Numbered from the stretch's first letter, positions 1 to 8,609 are shown. The stretch is DNA of 25,551 nucleotides from a virus (IMGVR_UViG_3300035698_004311:1-25551), one strand, 5' to 3'. The notes: a model not told the origin generated them from the letters alone. Program-made: numbers and translations.

Positions 1-2377
1 TCAGTTCGTTTGCAATTTGAGGATGGCTTGTCCCTTCATGGACAGTCCCATCTTTAAACCTATAAGCCGCTGACCTTATTTTATCAGCTTCAACACCCAC
101 CGGCTCACGGGCTATATCCTTGGGCTCAGCAGGTGCTTGCATATCTTTCCCTGTTAATTCTTTTTTCAACCCTTCTTCACCAATAATTGATTGCCTTATT
201 TGCTCAAGCCTGTCTAATTCTGTACGCCACCAGCCTGAATATTCTGGCTCAATATTTCCGGCTTCTTCCTCAATAATTAATTGATCATTAAGATCGCTTA
301 ATCCCTTTGCAGAAAGTTTTGTGTTTTCAAGAGTTTCTATTTCTTTTTCCCAAAAAACTGCATATTCAGAAGTAATATTTCCAGCTTCTTCCTCAGTAAC
401 AAGTCGACTTTTTAACGCTTCCATTCCGCTAATTGATTTATTCGCATACTCAATCTCGCCTAATTGTTTTTCCCAAAAAGTTACATATTCAGGCTTGATA
501 TTACCTTTAACTTCTTCTGCTTTTAACTGATCCCGTAGATTTTCCAATCCGGTTGCTGACTCTTTCAGATAATCAGTTTTGGCTAATTCGTTTGTCCAAA
601 ATGACATATATTCTTGATCGTCAAGAGCTTCCTGTGAACCAAGTATCATTTCTTTATTGGCTCTAATTGTGTTCTCAAAGAAAGGTATATGCCTTGACCA
701 TTTTTGTTTCGTTGGGACAGTCACAGCTTCTTGCTGTTTTATTTCTTCTTCAAATACTTTAGCTGATTCCTCAGCAGTTCTTTCAACTGGAGGGACATAG
801 AATTGGCTTGCTATTTCTTCGTTAATTCCTCTTCTGGTTAAATCAGTACCTGGTTTCATACCTAAAGCTTTCATAGGGGTCGTGATTCCAGTTGTTGACT
901 CTATTTTTTCTTTTGTTGCCAGAGTAGTCGTTTCTTCTGAACCTATAGTCATTGGAGCCGTAGAAGCTTCAGGCATTGCCGCTGCTAAAATTCCATTAAT
1001 TCCTGATTCTAACTCAGGTGATTGCTCTACAATTTTGGTCAAATCAGTAGCATCAAATAGTTTGCTTTCATAACCTCTTGTAAGCGTTTCTATAGTTTGT
1101 TCAGGGGTTTGACTGCCTTGCTTTAATGTATTACTTAAAGAATTTAATATATCTGTTTTGGCTTTGGTAACATCTTCATCTGTAAATTCAGCAGCAACAG
1201 GTTTTACTTTGACATTCAATTTAGCAGCCATACCAGGAGCACCAAGGCCAAATAATACAGCAGACATACTTGCACCGCCATATCCAGCCTCTTTTAAAGC
1301 TTCCATTGTTATTGGAGCATCTGGATCATATTGAATGCGTTTTGATACTTGACCACCAAGATAAGCTTCCATTTCTTGAATTGTCTCAAAGGCCATTCCT
1401 TTTCCGAACAGCCCTAACCCTTTAAGTAATTTTCCTATATAACCAACTCCAGCATTCTTGCTAACTCCAGCAACTTTCAAATATTTCCAAAGTTTTCCGG
1501 CAGCTTCTAAGGCAGGAAGTTCAGTTATTACCTCTATTTGAGCAGAAGTAAGACCATGTAAAATTTGTTGAACTTCGCTTGCCCCTTCGGTTTTAGCTTC
1601 TTCCGCAGCAGATCCATAAGCAATCGTACCAAGAGTTGCAGATGCTACACTTCTTGCAGCAGATACAGGAGACAATAAAGCCGTTCCTATTACAGCTCCA
1701 ACTTGAGGAATAGCAGGTAATCCGGTAGCAGCCACTTTTTTAGGATGATACCATGGCAAGTCAGCGGTCTCTCCAGTAACATCAAGGGATTGCTGTAGTT
1801 TTTGTTGTTCGGTTATATATTTTTCAAGAAATTTAACACCTGGAGCTTCTTCTTTCATTCCAAAGGATTCACGAGTAACACGTGTCGGATAATCAGCCAG
1901 CCTAATAATATCCCTTAAATCCCGGGCAAGGCTTACGTTCACACCAGCCACTCCGGAAACAGGAGCTTTTGTTATTATTTCACCCCACGAAGGTGTTTCA
2001 GATGGAACTTTATCAGTTTTTTTATCAATAGCTAATTCACCAATTCTACCGATACCAGCTACATCCCTTGCAGCAGTAGCAAACATATTGTCTGCTCTTC
2101 CGCTGGTTTCAACAGGAGCTTTTGCGGCAGATTTTTCAGCAATAGCCTGATCTAAAAGATCAATTTGCCATCCAGATAGTTTTTTTCGTTCGGGAGTTTT
2201 ATCAAGCGATTTGGGTTCATTAACAGAGATTTTACGCTCTATAGGTTTATTCTGTTTTTCAGCAATAGCCTGATCCAAAAGGTCAAGTTGCCATGGAGAC
2301 AGCTTTCTTTTTGCAGGTGCTTGATCCTGCTCTGGAGAAAATTGACCCAACCGTTTTGTTTCTTGTATAGCTTGCAT
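1..2377 (-). CDS. Large virion/ejection-type protein, C-terminus beyond window edge (partial)
   Basis: The minus frame is open from ATG at 2377 to base 1, giving at least 792 codons without a stop, so the C-terminus is missing. The ATG follows the TAA of the upstream gene directly (0-nt gap). Residues 24-41 and 65-82 are near copies (RKLSPWQLDLLDQAIAEK and a second WQIDLLDQAIAEK). About residues 215-390 are Ala/Gly-rich and mildly hydrophobic, as in membrane-interacting internal virion proteins. Four 41-residue repeats follow (about residues 587-743). The last visible part reads AAYRFKDGTVHEGTSHPQI, resembling short motifs that recur in large polyvalent phage proteins. Size, position after the tail genes and the preceding small helical protein suggest an internal protein ejected with the DNA. 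The function is inferred; no catalytic motif was recognised. Confidence 0.75.
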   Translation of the reverse strand, partial: MQAIQETKRLGQFSPEQDQAPAKRKLSPWQLDLLDQAIAEKQNKPIERKISVNEPKSLDKTPERKKLSGWQIDLLDQAIAEKSAAKAPVETSGRADNMFATAARDVAGIGRIGELAIDKKTDKVPSETPSWGEIITKAPVSGVAGVNVSLARDLRDIIRLADYPTRVTRESFGMKEEAPGVKFLEKYITEQQKLQQSLDVTGETADLPWYHPKKVAATGLPAIPQVGAVIGTALLSPVSAARSVASATLGTIAYGSAAEEAKTEGASEVQQILHGLTSAQIEVITELPALEAAGKLWKYLKVAGVSKNAGVGYIGKLLKGLGLFGKGMAFETIQEMEAYLGGQVSKRIQYDPDAPITMEALKEAGYGGASMSAVLFGLGAPGMAAKLNVKVKPVAAEFTDEDVTKAKTDILNSLSNTLKQGSQTPEQTIETLTRGYESKLFDATDLTKIVEQSPELESGINGILAAAMPEASTAPMTIGSEETTTLATKEKIESTTGITTPMKALGMKPGTDLTRRGINEEIASQFYVPPVERTAEESAKVFEEEIKQQEAVTVPTKQKWSRHIPFFENTIRANKEMILGSQEALDDQEYMSFWTNELAKTDYLKESATGLENLRDQLKAEEVKGNIKPEYVTFWEKQLGEIEYANKSISGMEALKSRLVTEEEAGNITSEYAVFWEKEIETLENTKLSAKGLSDLNDQLIIEEEAGNIEPEYSGWWRTELDRLEQIRQSIIGEEGLKKELTGKDMQAPAEPKDIAREPVGVEADKIRSAAYRFKDGTVHEGTSHPQIANEL
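149..619 (-). repeat. Four tandem 123-bp (41-codon) protein repeats
   Basis: The conserved Trp codons of the EY..FW motif fall at 596-598, 473-475, 350-352 and 227-229, exactly 123 bases apart each time. Each unit reads roughly EYxxFWxxEL, then an acidic helix, then GLxxLxxQLxxEEExGNI. A degenerate unit may precede them (Trp codon near 698). The repeats probably form a helical, coiled-coil-like solenoid within the large partial protein. Confidence 0.85.
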
Positions 2378-3001
2378 TTAATTACCCATTGCATTTCTAA
2401 GATCAAGCATTTGAGACTCTGACATATTCAATAAAGATTGATTAAAATCTTCTATTTTTTTCATACCTTCTTGCAATACTTTAGTGCCAGAACCATCTTT
2501 AGCTTGTGCAGTTCTGGCTTCTAATCGTAAAGTTTCATATCTTTCTGGAAGAACTTCTGTCACTGGATCAACTAAGCCTGAAAGCAATTCATTTTCTGTA
2601 GCATCAAATATTTCATCAGCTTGTTTTTCTCCTCTTAAACTTATGGTATCACTAAGACGATTAGCCGCTGTATCTGCTGTCCGTATTTGTCCTCTTTCTG
2701 TAAGGCCACCTGGTCCGTATTGTCTCAAATTACGTTTCTCTGAACCAGCTTCTGTTATTGCCTGCCTTGCTCCAAGTCCAGCTTCTTTTGTACCTAAACG
2801 ACTTGTTTGCCCGGCTTCGTACATACCACGCCTTTCAGTTTGACCAGCTTCCGACAAACGAGTTCGTCTGGTATCTCCAACCTGTTTTCTTTCAACTTCG
2901 GCCATGCTTGCAGCAGCTAAAGATCCGGCAGTACTTTTTGCAAACTCACGCCTTTCTTTTCTTAATTCTGCCCCATGCCCTTTATCATATCCTAAAGCCA
3001 T
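2378..3001 (-). CDS. Hendecad-repeat helical virion protein, hypothetical
   Basis: A 207-residue protein; its ATG at 3001 has an excellent SD (AGGAGG, 5 nt before the start). The sequence is charged, Cys-free and helical. EAG triplets at residues 51, 62, 73 and 84 are spaced exactly 11 residues apart within a KERRE/ERRGM-type Arg/Glu-rich helix. The C-terminal third (residues 130-207) is an acidic helical domain. I do not recognise a named family. Its place between a coiled-coil structural protein and a very large ejection-type protein suggests a virion or internal core component. Its TAA touches the next gene's ATG, so the two are probably translationally coupled. Confidence 0.8.
   Translation of the reverse strand: MALGYDKGHGAELRKERREFAKSTAGSLAAASMAEVERKQVGDTRRTRLSEAGQTERRGMYEAGQTSRLGTKEAGLGARQAITEAGSEKRNLRQYGPGGLTERGQIRTADTAANRLSDTISLRGEKQADEIFDATENELLSGLVDPVTEVLPERYETLRLEARTAQAKDGSGTKVLQEGMKKIEDFNQSLLNMSESQMLDLRNAMGN
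2732..2860 (-). repeat. Four 11-residue (hendecad) repeats
   Basis: Units of the form EAGxxxRxxxx repeat four times with an exact 33-base period within the 207-residue protein. An 11-residue period is typical of right-handed coiled coils. Confidence 0.7.
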
Positions 3002-3012
3002 CCTATCCTCCT

Positions 3013-4389
3013 CTATACTGCCGTTTCATCATATTTATGAGATTCTGAAAGTGTAGCCGCATTGCTTAACTGATAACCATAATTATGCCCAACATTCCAG
3101 CCTTGATTATGATTTGAACCAAGGCTTGCACTTGCATTGACAGCACTCAAAGCACTTGCCGCTATTTGCGCTGAAATATTTCCACCAGTCTTGATAGATT
3201 CAGATGTTAATTGCAAGGCCCCAAGATACCCCTGAATAGCCAATTCAGCTTCTTTCAAGGTTATAGATGTTTCATTATTCGCTTGGTCAATGCTACCCTG
3301 ATAAACTTTAATTTGTGCATCAAGATCAGCAGCAGCCACTCTTGCGTCAGCTTCATAGCCGGCTATTTTATATCCATAAACTTTTGCTATCTGCTCGACA
3401 ATTCCCAATTCTTTTGTAACTTGGACCTTATATTTTTCAACATTTGCATTATATTCATCAATCACACTGCTATTAGCAGCAACAGCGGCATCAACTTTTA
3501 CTTTTTCTATTTCAGCTTCAATTTTAGACCCTTCTATTTCGGCTGTGTACCCTTTCATTTTAATATCAAATAAATCGATTATTACCTGTATTGTTGCCTT
3601 AGATGCTTCAAGAGTTCTGTTTGCCGTTGCTGTAAATTGTTCTTTATCCTGCCCTTCAAGAGTGATTGCGGCTGTCATGGAAGAATCTGACTGTGCTCTG
3701 GCAAGTCTGGCCTGTTCTATTAAAATTTCATAATTAAGTTGTGCGTCTGCTCTGGTTTGTTCGGCTAAAGCTTCTGTTAATCTACCACCTAAAGCACCCG
3801 GCGGGATCGTGTAGCCTCTCGAAGAAAAATATTCTTCTGCTTCATTATATGTCTTTTCGTTTACAATATCGAGTCTCGCTTGAGCACGAGCCCATAAAGC
3901 AGCTTCTACGGTTGAACTAAGGCCAGTGCCACCATCTTCAATAAAAGCTTCCAATGCTACCTTGAGAGCATCCTGAAGGTCTGATTGATAAACAGGTTCC
4001 TCATAGTCAAGTTCGTTTTCGGGAGCTGTCAAAGTGTATGCTGGAATTGATATGGAAGGAACCGTTATATTGTTTATCGTTCCTATCACTGGCGTAGCAA
4101 CATCAACAGGTGTTAATTCCGCATCTGTTGGAGCTTCAGGTCTGTAACTTGATATATCAGAGTCAAGAACTATATCTTGATGTTCGTATGAAATATCCGA
4201 TGTGGGCATAGCAGCACTGGTGAAGAGAGATGATAACGAATCAAGATATACTTGTGCGGCATCGACTTGCTGCACGGCTAATGTTTCAGCAAGTTCAAAC
4301 CGTTCAGCAACTAATTCATCTGCTTCGGTTTCACCTACTCCTGCCTCTTTGTAAGGCACATCATTTATTGATAGTGGATGAGTTGGCAT
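3013..4389 (-). CDS. Long coiled-coil phage structural protein
   Basis: A 458-residue protein; SD GAGGAG lies before ATG 4389. The N-terminal 40 residues are acidic and helical. Residues 60-135 are Pro/Thr-rich linkers. From residue 138 on, it is mainly long Ala/Glu/Gln-rich helix. The segment SRGYTIPPGAL (190-200) within an Ala-rich helical stretch matches a motif that I know from structural proteins of many podovirus- and siphovirus-like phages (recall only, no search done). Residues 250-400 look like a long coiled coil. The end is Gly/Asn/His/Tyr-rich (GWNVGHNYGYQ). It probably belongs to the tail or ejection apparatus. The exact location in the virion is not determinable here. Confidence 0.8.
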   Translation of the reverse strand: MPTHPLSINDVPYKEAGVGETEADELVAERFELAETLAVQQVDAAQVYLDSLSSLFTSAAMPTSDISYEHQDIVLDSDISSYRPEAPTDAELTPVDVATPVIGTINNITVPSISIPAYTLTAPENELDYEEPVYQSDLQDALKVALEAFIEDGGTGLSSTVEAALWARAQARLDIVNEKTYNEAEEYFSSRGYTIPPGALGGRLTEALAEQTRADAQLNYEILIEQARLARAQSDSSMTAAITLEGQDKEQFTATANRTLEASKATIQVIIDLFDIKMKGYTAEIEGSKIEAEIEKVKVDAAVAANSSVIDEYNANVEKYKVQVTKELGIVEQIAKVYGYKIAGYEADARVAAADLDAQIKVYQGSIDQANNETSITLKEAELAIQGYLGALQLTSESIKTGGNISAQIAASALSAVNASASLGSNHNQGWNVGHNYGYQLSNAATLSESHKYDETAV

Positions 4390-4426
4390 TTCAAACTCCT
4401 CATTTTATTAAACACTATTTATAATT

Positions 4427-5551
4427 TTACCACCAAACATAATGACCTGACCAAGTAGCTGACGATACACAATCAACTTCGTTACAAGAACTTACTATAT
4501 ATGTTCCTGCTTCTTCTACAATCTTTTTTACTTTTCTCAGTGATAAATTTGAAATTTGTATTTCTAAACCAGCTAAATTCCAATCAACACTAAATCTATT
4601 ATTTTTACTCCCCAAATAGCATATTTGTTGGATATTTAAAGCTATTACATGAATTGCACTTCCTTTATTACTCTGTAATAGTTCAATACATTGCGTTAAA
4701 GAACCCGAATAATCATTCCCGCAGTCAACAGGATCTTCGGTACCATATTCACATTCTTCACCGCCAAAATATTCCAAATATCTATTCTGGTAATGACCCG
4801 CAAATCTGCACTTTGCTGCATGGTCTTCGTCTTCATCATCATCATCTTTCCAAGTAGGAATTCTACATAAGGCTTCTGCCTGAATATTACCCGGGCATTG
4901 CCATTCGTTAAGATTCGATATAATTGTAGTTATTGTTGGTTTCACTACAGAAAAATCATAAGAAAGATAATACCAACCATCTGTTAAAGAACTGGACTCT
5001 TTTAAATTAAACGCTAATGTATAATCATATACAGCCCATACCGGCCAAGAGGACGTAACCAAAGAACTGTTACAAGAAGTTTGTTGTTCTGTTATTTTTA
5101 ATCCCTGACTATTATCAGTATCAATAGTTTCTGTCCACTCTCCCCGACTTGCAAGATCTCTTCTATTATAACTTATTTCATATTCTATATCACTTGCAAA
5201 ATCAGTCCCAAGATCTTCGTCGGTTATATCTTCGCAAAGAATTCGACAGTATCTTGGCAGACCATCTTCAAACCCAACAACTTTCATATTTGCAACAGAT
5301 AAATTTTTGGCATCCCCATAATTTACTATTATAACCCTATCACCTTCTGCGAATTGGAAGTAAGGCGATCCGTCTGCTATTGTTTTTGATTCAGAGCAAT
5401 GATAAAAAATAGGTATATCAAAAAAAGAATCATAGTCATCTATATCAACATCAACAGTCATGGCGACTTTATCCATATCTGTCACCTTCCCAACAAGAAC
5501 ATGAACAGTCCCAGCGTTTTTAGCTTCTATTTCTACAACTTCGTGTGTCAC
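4427..5551 (-). CDS. Acidic, Cys-containing virion-associated protein, unknown
   Basis: A 374-residue protein starting with GTG at 5551. The start is supported by a GTGA overlap with the upstream stop and by AGGAG 7 nt before it. Residues 10-100 look like a small beta-barrel (VLVGKVTDM, then GSPYFQFAEGDRVIIVNYG), similar in pattern to OB-like modules. The middle is Asp/Glu-rich (DDDDEDEDH). Cysteines occur as scattered pairs (for example EVDCVSS and SSCNE near the C-terminus). I do not recognise the family. It shares the barrel-like motif pattern and Cys content with the gene immediately upstream, and lies between appendage genes and the coiled-coil protein, so a tail-tip or fibre-attachment role is possible. 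That role is inference. Confidence 0.75.
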   Translation of the reverse strand: MTHEVVEIEAKNAGTVHVLVGKVTDMDKVAMTVDVDIDDYDSFFDIPIFYHCSESKTIADGSPYFQFAEGDRVIIVNYGDAKNLSVANMKVVGFEDGLPRYCRILCEDITDEDLGTDFASDIEYEISYNRRDLASRGEWTETIDTDNSQGLKITEQQTSCNSSLVTSSWPVWAVYDYTLAFNLKESSSLTDGWYYLSYDFSVVKPTITTIISNLNEWQCPGNIQAEALCRIPTWKDDDDEDEDHAAKCRFAGHYQNRYLEYFGGEECEYGTEDPVDCGNDYSGSLTQCIELLQSNKGSAIHVIALNIQQICYLGSKNNRFSVDWNLAGLEIQISNLSLRKVKKIVEEAGTYIVSSCNEVDCVSSATWSGHYVWW

Positions 5552-6228
5552 GAATTAACTCCTGCAATTTTTAACGGCATTATTAAAAAAGATCCATCTG
5601 CTTCATCACCTATTCTGTCTGGTCGCCTTGTTCCCTCACAGGCTATACATAGATCAATTCCATCGTTTGTGCAACCACGTTCAGGCGTTCTTCGCTCAGG
5701 ATCTTCTAAGGCTGTATCTTCCCAAACACCTCTCATAAATGCAATTACTTTATCGCCAACTTCATATTCTGCAAAATCAGAAGGTAAGCAAATATATTGA
5801 CCATTATCATTCCCCTGGCAAAGAGTCACTTTATATCTGATACCGATATAATTTTTAACCGCCACATCATCTGAGTTACAATAATCAGGATATGTTTCTC
5901 CTTCATATTCTCCGACATCACCATAATCACCAAGTATTTCTGTTATCTTGCCTTCTGTGAAATAATTAGAGCACCAGCAATATTCAATTTTTACAATTTT
6001 TCTTTCTTTAACAGGCGCTCCTGTCGGTACAAAAACTTCAACTTGATCTTGCCCGAACACCGAAGAACATCTTATCATTGTACCATCATCAAACCTCACA
6101 AGCCTTTGATCTTGTTCAAGCCCCTGGAAACTCATTGCGTTTTTTAAGACAGAAAGCTGGTGTCGGCCTTCGCCTAAAAGACCTTTTGCTGCAAATTCGT
6201 TTCCAGTTGTGATATATCTAATTGACAT
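5548..6228 (-). CDS. Cys-rich virion-associated protein with OB-like pattern, unknown
   Basis: A 226-residue protein. The ATG at 6228 follows the upstream TAA directly (0 nt). The C-terminal TGA overlaps the next GTG. It contains about ten cysteines (CWCSNYF, CTNDGIDLCIACEG), unusually many for a phage structural protein. Residues 150-175 (YICLPSDFAEYEVGDKVIAFMRG region) resemble the barrel-like pattern of the following protein (FAEGDRVIIVNYG), so the two may be distant paralogues or partners. No catalytic motif is visible. No named family was recognised. Tight coupling to its neighbours indicates that it is made together with the tail or appendage set. Confidence 0.75.
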   Translation of the reverse strand: MSIRYITTGNEFAAKGLLGEGRHQLSVLKNAMSFQGLEQDQRLVRFDDGTMIRCSSVFGQDQVEVFVPTGAPVKERKIVKIEYCWCSNYFTEGKITEILGDYGDVGEYEGETYPDYCNSDDVAVKNYIGIRYKVTLCQGNDNGQYICLPSDFAEYEVGDKVIAFMRGVWEDTALEDPERRTPERGCTNDGIDLCIACEGTRRPDRIGDEADGSFLIMPLKIAGVNS

Positions 6229-6696
6229 TTATCGCGGCTTTCTTCCTAAAATGATTGCTAAAACTTCGATATCATCTATCGCAAAATACTCTCCATTAAT
6301 ATTATCTATCCGTACTTGCCAATATCTTCCAACCCCATCCCTGCCGACATCTACTCTGCCACTGCTTTGAACATTCCCTGACGTTAGATTTAAAGCATAC
6401 GACCTTGAATTATTTTCATCGTCTTTTAATAATAGTGTTAATTCCCCATTGGCCTCGCCACCAACAAAAATAGACCGGATTCTTTTCATGCTTGAAATAC
6501 CAAAGTCTGAAAGAATTAATTCAAAAAAAGCATCTATATCCGTACCAGCGTCATCATCTCCGGCCAAATCGAAGATACCTGAATCAGAGGCCCCATAATA
6601 TTTATTACCGATTTTACAAAAACTATTAAAATTAAATCCACAATATTGAGTAACCGCTGAGTTTGAAAGGTTTATACTTATAGTTGATTTACTCAT
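6229..6696 (-). CDS. Small beta-rich virion protein, unknown
   Basis: A 155-residue protein starting MSKSTISINLS. The frame is open upstream to a TTG at 6726, but ATG 6696 is preferred because it makes an ATGA overlap with the upstream gene's stop and has GGAG 6 nt before it. The sequence alternates hydrophobic and polar residues with Asp/Gly turns (FFELILSDFGI, GELTLLLKDDENN), as in a beta-sandwich. No named family was recognised. Its coupling to the repeat-rich appendage protein upstream suggests a fibre- or tip-associated role. Confidence 0.75.
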   Translation of the reverse strand: MSKSTISINLSNSAVTQYCGFNFNSFCKIGNKYYGASDSGIFDLAGDDDAGTDIDAFFELILSDFGISSMKRIRSIFVGGEANGELTLLLKDDENNSRSYALNLTSGNVQSSGRVDVGRDGVGRYWQVRIDNINGEYFAIDDIEVLAIILGRKPR

Positions 6697-8018
6697 ATCG
6701 GCTCCGTGTATCTCAAAATTGTGCAAGCTGACCTCGCAGGAGTTCCAACCATATAAGGACTAATTAAAGGTAGCGTTGCATCAATATCACCTGTAATATC
6801 ATCATACCCTTCTAATGAAGCTTCCATAGCTGGCAAAGAAACAGTAATTGTGGCGACCTTGCCTGTTTTCGCCTGTATAGAAACTCTTATTAAAGGTAAC
6901 TCTGCGGTTATATCACCAAGTATTCCGGCTTTACCATCCAATGATGCTGTAATCATAGGAACAATAGCATTAACTTTGCATGAACGACCAACCTTGCCTT
7001 CGAGTTCGGCTGTAATCATAGGCAGGGAATCACTAAGATAAGCACCGCTTTTGATATCAGCGGTTAATGCTGGTAATGAAGCTTCAATTGAAGCTCCGCC
7101 ACCACAAGTTAAATCGGCTGTCATTGATGGGAGAGTAGTGACTATATCAGCCGGATATCCATATCCTTCAAATTCAGATTTTACTGAAGCATTTTCAGAT
7201 AATTCACCAAAATGTGCAGAAACAAATTCAGACTCTACTGAAGCATTTTCAGATATTTCACCAAGATGCTCACCTATAAATGCTGTATTTGCAGAAACAT
7301 TTTCGGATATTTTATTATCACCGATGGCATTAAATTCGGATAAAACATTCACATTGTCAGATGTTTCACCCATACTATCATCAAATTCTGATAATACGCT
7401 TACACCTTCATCAATCTCACCCATACTATCGTCAAAGTCTGATAAAACATTTATGTCTTCGGATGTATCTCCTGATTCCCATTCAACATGCAGTTCAGCC
7501 TTTTTAGAACCAGAATCATAATCGATAGTTGCTGGAAGCCTTTGCGAATCTTCAGTAGATCCATTATCTTCTATCATTACCTGAACTGCATTACCAGATG
7601 CCCATCCAGCTCTATCTACAATTTCTTGGAGTATGGTTTTTAACTCTGGAGAATTGTATTGAGCGTCAACTGTTGGCCATGATTCTATAGCATCCCAATC
7701 AACTACAGCAGAAGTTTTTACAAGAGCATTATAACCGTCACTTGTATGACCAGGTTCTCCCTCTGGAGGAGCCACTGCGTCATCAACATCATTAAAATAA
7801 CATTTAGCATTACAACCTTCAGTATCTCTTGCGTATCGAGCTGTGAACGTAATATACGCTTCAGTTATTGAAGATCCTTTAGGAATAGTTACATCAGTGA
7901 ATCGTACCCAAGAACCATATTCATAACCAATTCTTTGATAAACATAATCAGAATCATAGCTTTTTATAGAAAAACCATCATCAATGCTAACTGCTGGATA
8001 ATAAATTCCACTTGACAT
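6693..8018 (-). CDS. Repeat-rich tail appendage protein with carbohydrate-binding-like N-domain
   Basis: A 441-residue protein with SD AAGGA before ATG 8018. Residues 1-180 look like a DNRLRE/CBM-type beta-sandwich found in surface and virion proteins: DDGFSI, WVRFTDVTIPKGSSITEAYI, then SPELKTILQEIVDRAGWASG. Residues 187-284 hold six 17-19-residue repeats of the type VLSEFDDSMGE. Residues 296-424 hold seven 17-21-residue repeats of the type LPMITAELEGK, with LP or VP at 296, 315, 332, 353, 374, 395 and 416. It is probably a trimeric or fibrous appendage: a binding head, an acidic stalk and a second beta-repeat stalk. The receptor-binding role is inferred. Confidence 0.75.
   Translation of the reverse strand: MSSGIYYPAVSIDDGFSIKSYDSDYVYQRIGYEYGSWVRFTDVTIPKGSSITEAYITFTARYARDTEGCNAKCYFNDVDDAVAPPEGEPGHTSDGYNALVKTSAVVDWDAIESWPTVDAQYNSPELKTILQEIVDRAGWASGNAVQVMIEDNGSTEDSQRLPATIDYDSGSKKAELHVEWESGDTSEDINVLSDFDDSMGEIDEGVSVLSEFDDSMGETSDNVNVLSEFNAIGDNKISENVSANTAFIGEHLGEISENASVESEFVSAHFGELSENASVKSEFEGYGYPADIVTTLPSMTADLTCGGGASIEASLPALTADIKSGAYLSDSLPMITAELEGKVGRSCKVNAIVPMITASLDGKAGILGDITAELPLIRVSIQAKTGKVATITVSLPAMEASLEGYDDITGDIDATLPLISPYMVGTPARSACTILRYTEPI
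6740..7133 (-). repeat. Array B: seven 17-21-residue LP..TA repeats
   Basis: Each unit begins LPxMTAxL or LPLIxxSL and continues with a Gly-containing turn. The last five anchors are 21 residues apart. The pattern fits a repeated beta-strand/turn stalk in the appendage protein. Confidence 0.8.
7163..7460 (-). repeat. Array A: six 17-19-residue acidic repeats
   Basis: Units of the form ENVxVxSEFxxSMGE follow one another in the 441-residue appendage protein. The copies at the N-terminal end of the array are nearly identical (VLSDFDDSMG, VLSEFDDSMG), while later ones diverge, consistent with recent slippage or unequal exchange at one end. Confidence 0.8.
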
Positions 8019-8027
8019 GATTAATCC

Positions 8028-8591
8028 TTAAACATCTGCAAGAGTTATCGTGCAACTTACCAAAAGAACGTCAGTACTTACCACGCTTTTAGATGTTCCA
8101 AACTTACTCGAAGCAAACAAAGTGCCGCCACCGGCTGCATCAGATTTAACTGTAGGATCAGATCCTCCGCCAAGAAGGGCAGCTCCGTAAATTGTTTTTG
8201 TAGCATTAAAAGTAAAAGTAGCTTTACTTGCAGTATTTGTCATAATCTTAGATGCTGCTGCCGCATCGACATATTCTGGCCGAGTAGCTTCTGCGTATGC
8301 TTCACATTCAGTATATCCAGGAACAGCATAAGTGTGAGTAACAAGTGCCGTGGTATCAGATTCAAAAACTACCATATACCATGTCGTTATCTGCGTAGCA
8401 GCATGAAACATAATATCAAGAAGAGAGTTCAGGCCTTCATTCGTGGTTACATTTCCTTGTTCCCACTTATCAATAAGTTTCCCAGCCCTAAAATGTTCAA
8501 ATTCCCATAATGTTCCTACCGGAATCAATGGATTGAGAAAATCGCTTTTTTGAAGATTTGCTGAAAATTTTGTTTTAATAGGTATAAGCAT
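8028..8591 (-). CDS. Phage structural protein with NEGLNSLLDI motif
   Basis: A 187-residue protein. SD AAAGGAG lies before ATG 8591. The segment GNVTTNEGLNSLLDIMF, followed by TTWYMVVFESD and a YAEATRPEYVDA segment, matches a pattern that I associate with a widespread small virion protein of phages, often near capsid and tail-fibre genes. The C-terminal half is beta-rich with Gly/Ser turns (GAALLGGGS). It lies in the morphogenesis operon, preceded by another structural protein with an 18-nt gap. The precise location (tail fibre base or decoration) is not known. Confidence 0.7.
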   Translation of the reverse strand: MLIPIKTKFSANLQKSDFLNPLIPVGTLWEFEHFRAGKLIDKWEQGNVTTNEGLNSLLDIMFHAATQITTWYMVVFESDTTALVTHTYAVPGYTECEAYAEATRPEYVDAAAASKIMTNTASKATFTFNATKTIYGAALLGGGSDPTVKSDAAGGGTLFASSKFGTSKSVVSTDVLLVSCTITLADV

Positions 8592-8609
8592 AATAATTTT
8601 TCTCCTTTT

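Noticed and set aside
3211-3573. Plus-strand ORF of 120 residues inside the coiled-coil protein gene
   Set aside because: It is antisense to a well-supported gene and rich in Phe/Ile/Cys from complementing Lys/Glu/Ala codons; no SD or motif.
7051-7521. Plus-strand ORF of 156 residues over the appendage repeats
   Set aside because: Its apparent repeats are only the reverse complement of the real repeat arrays A and B.
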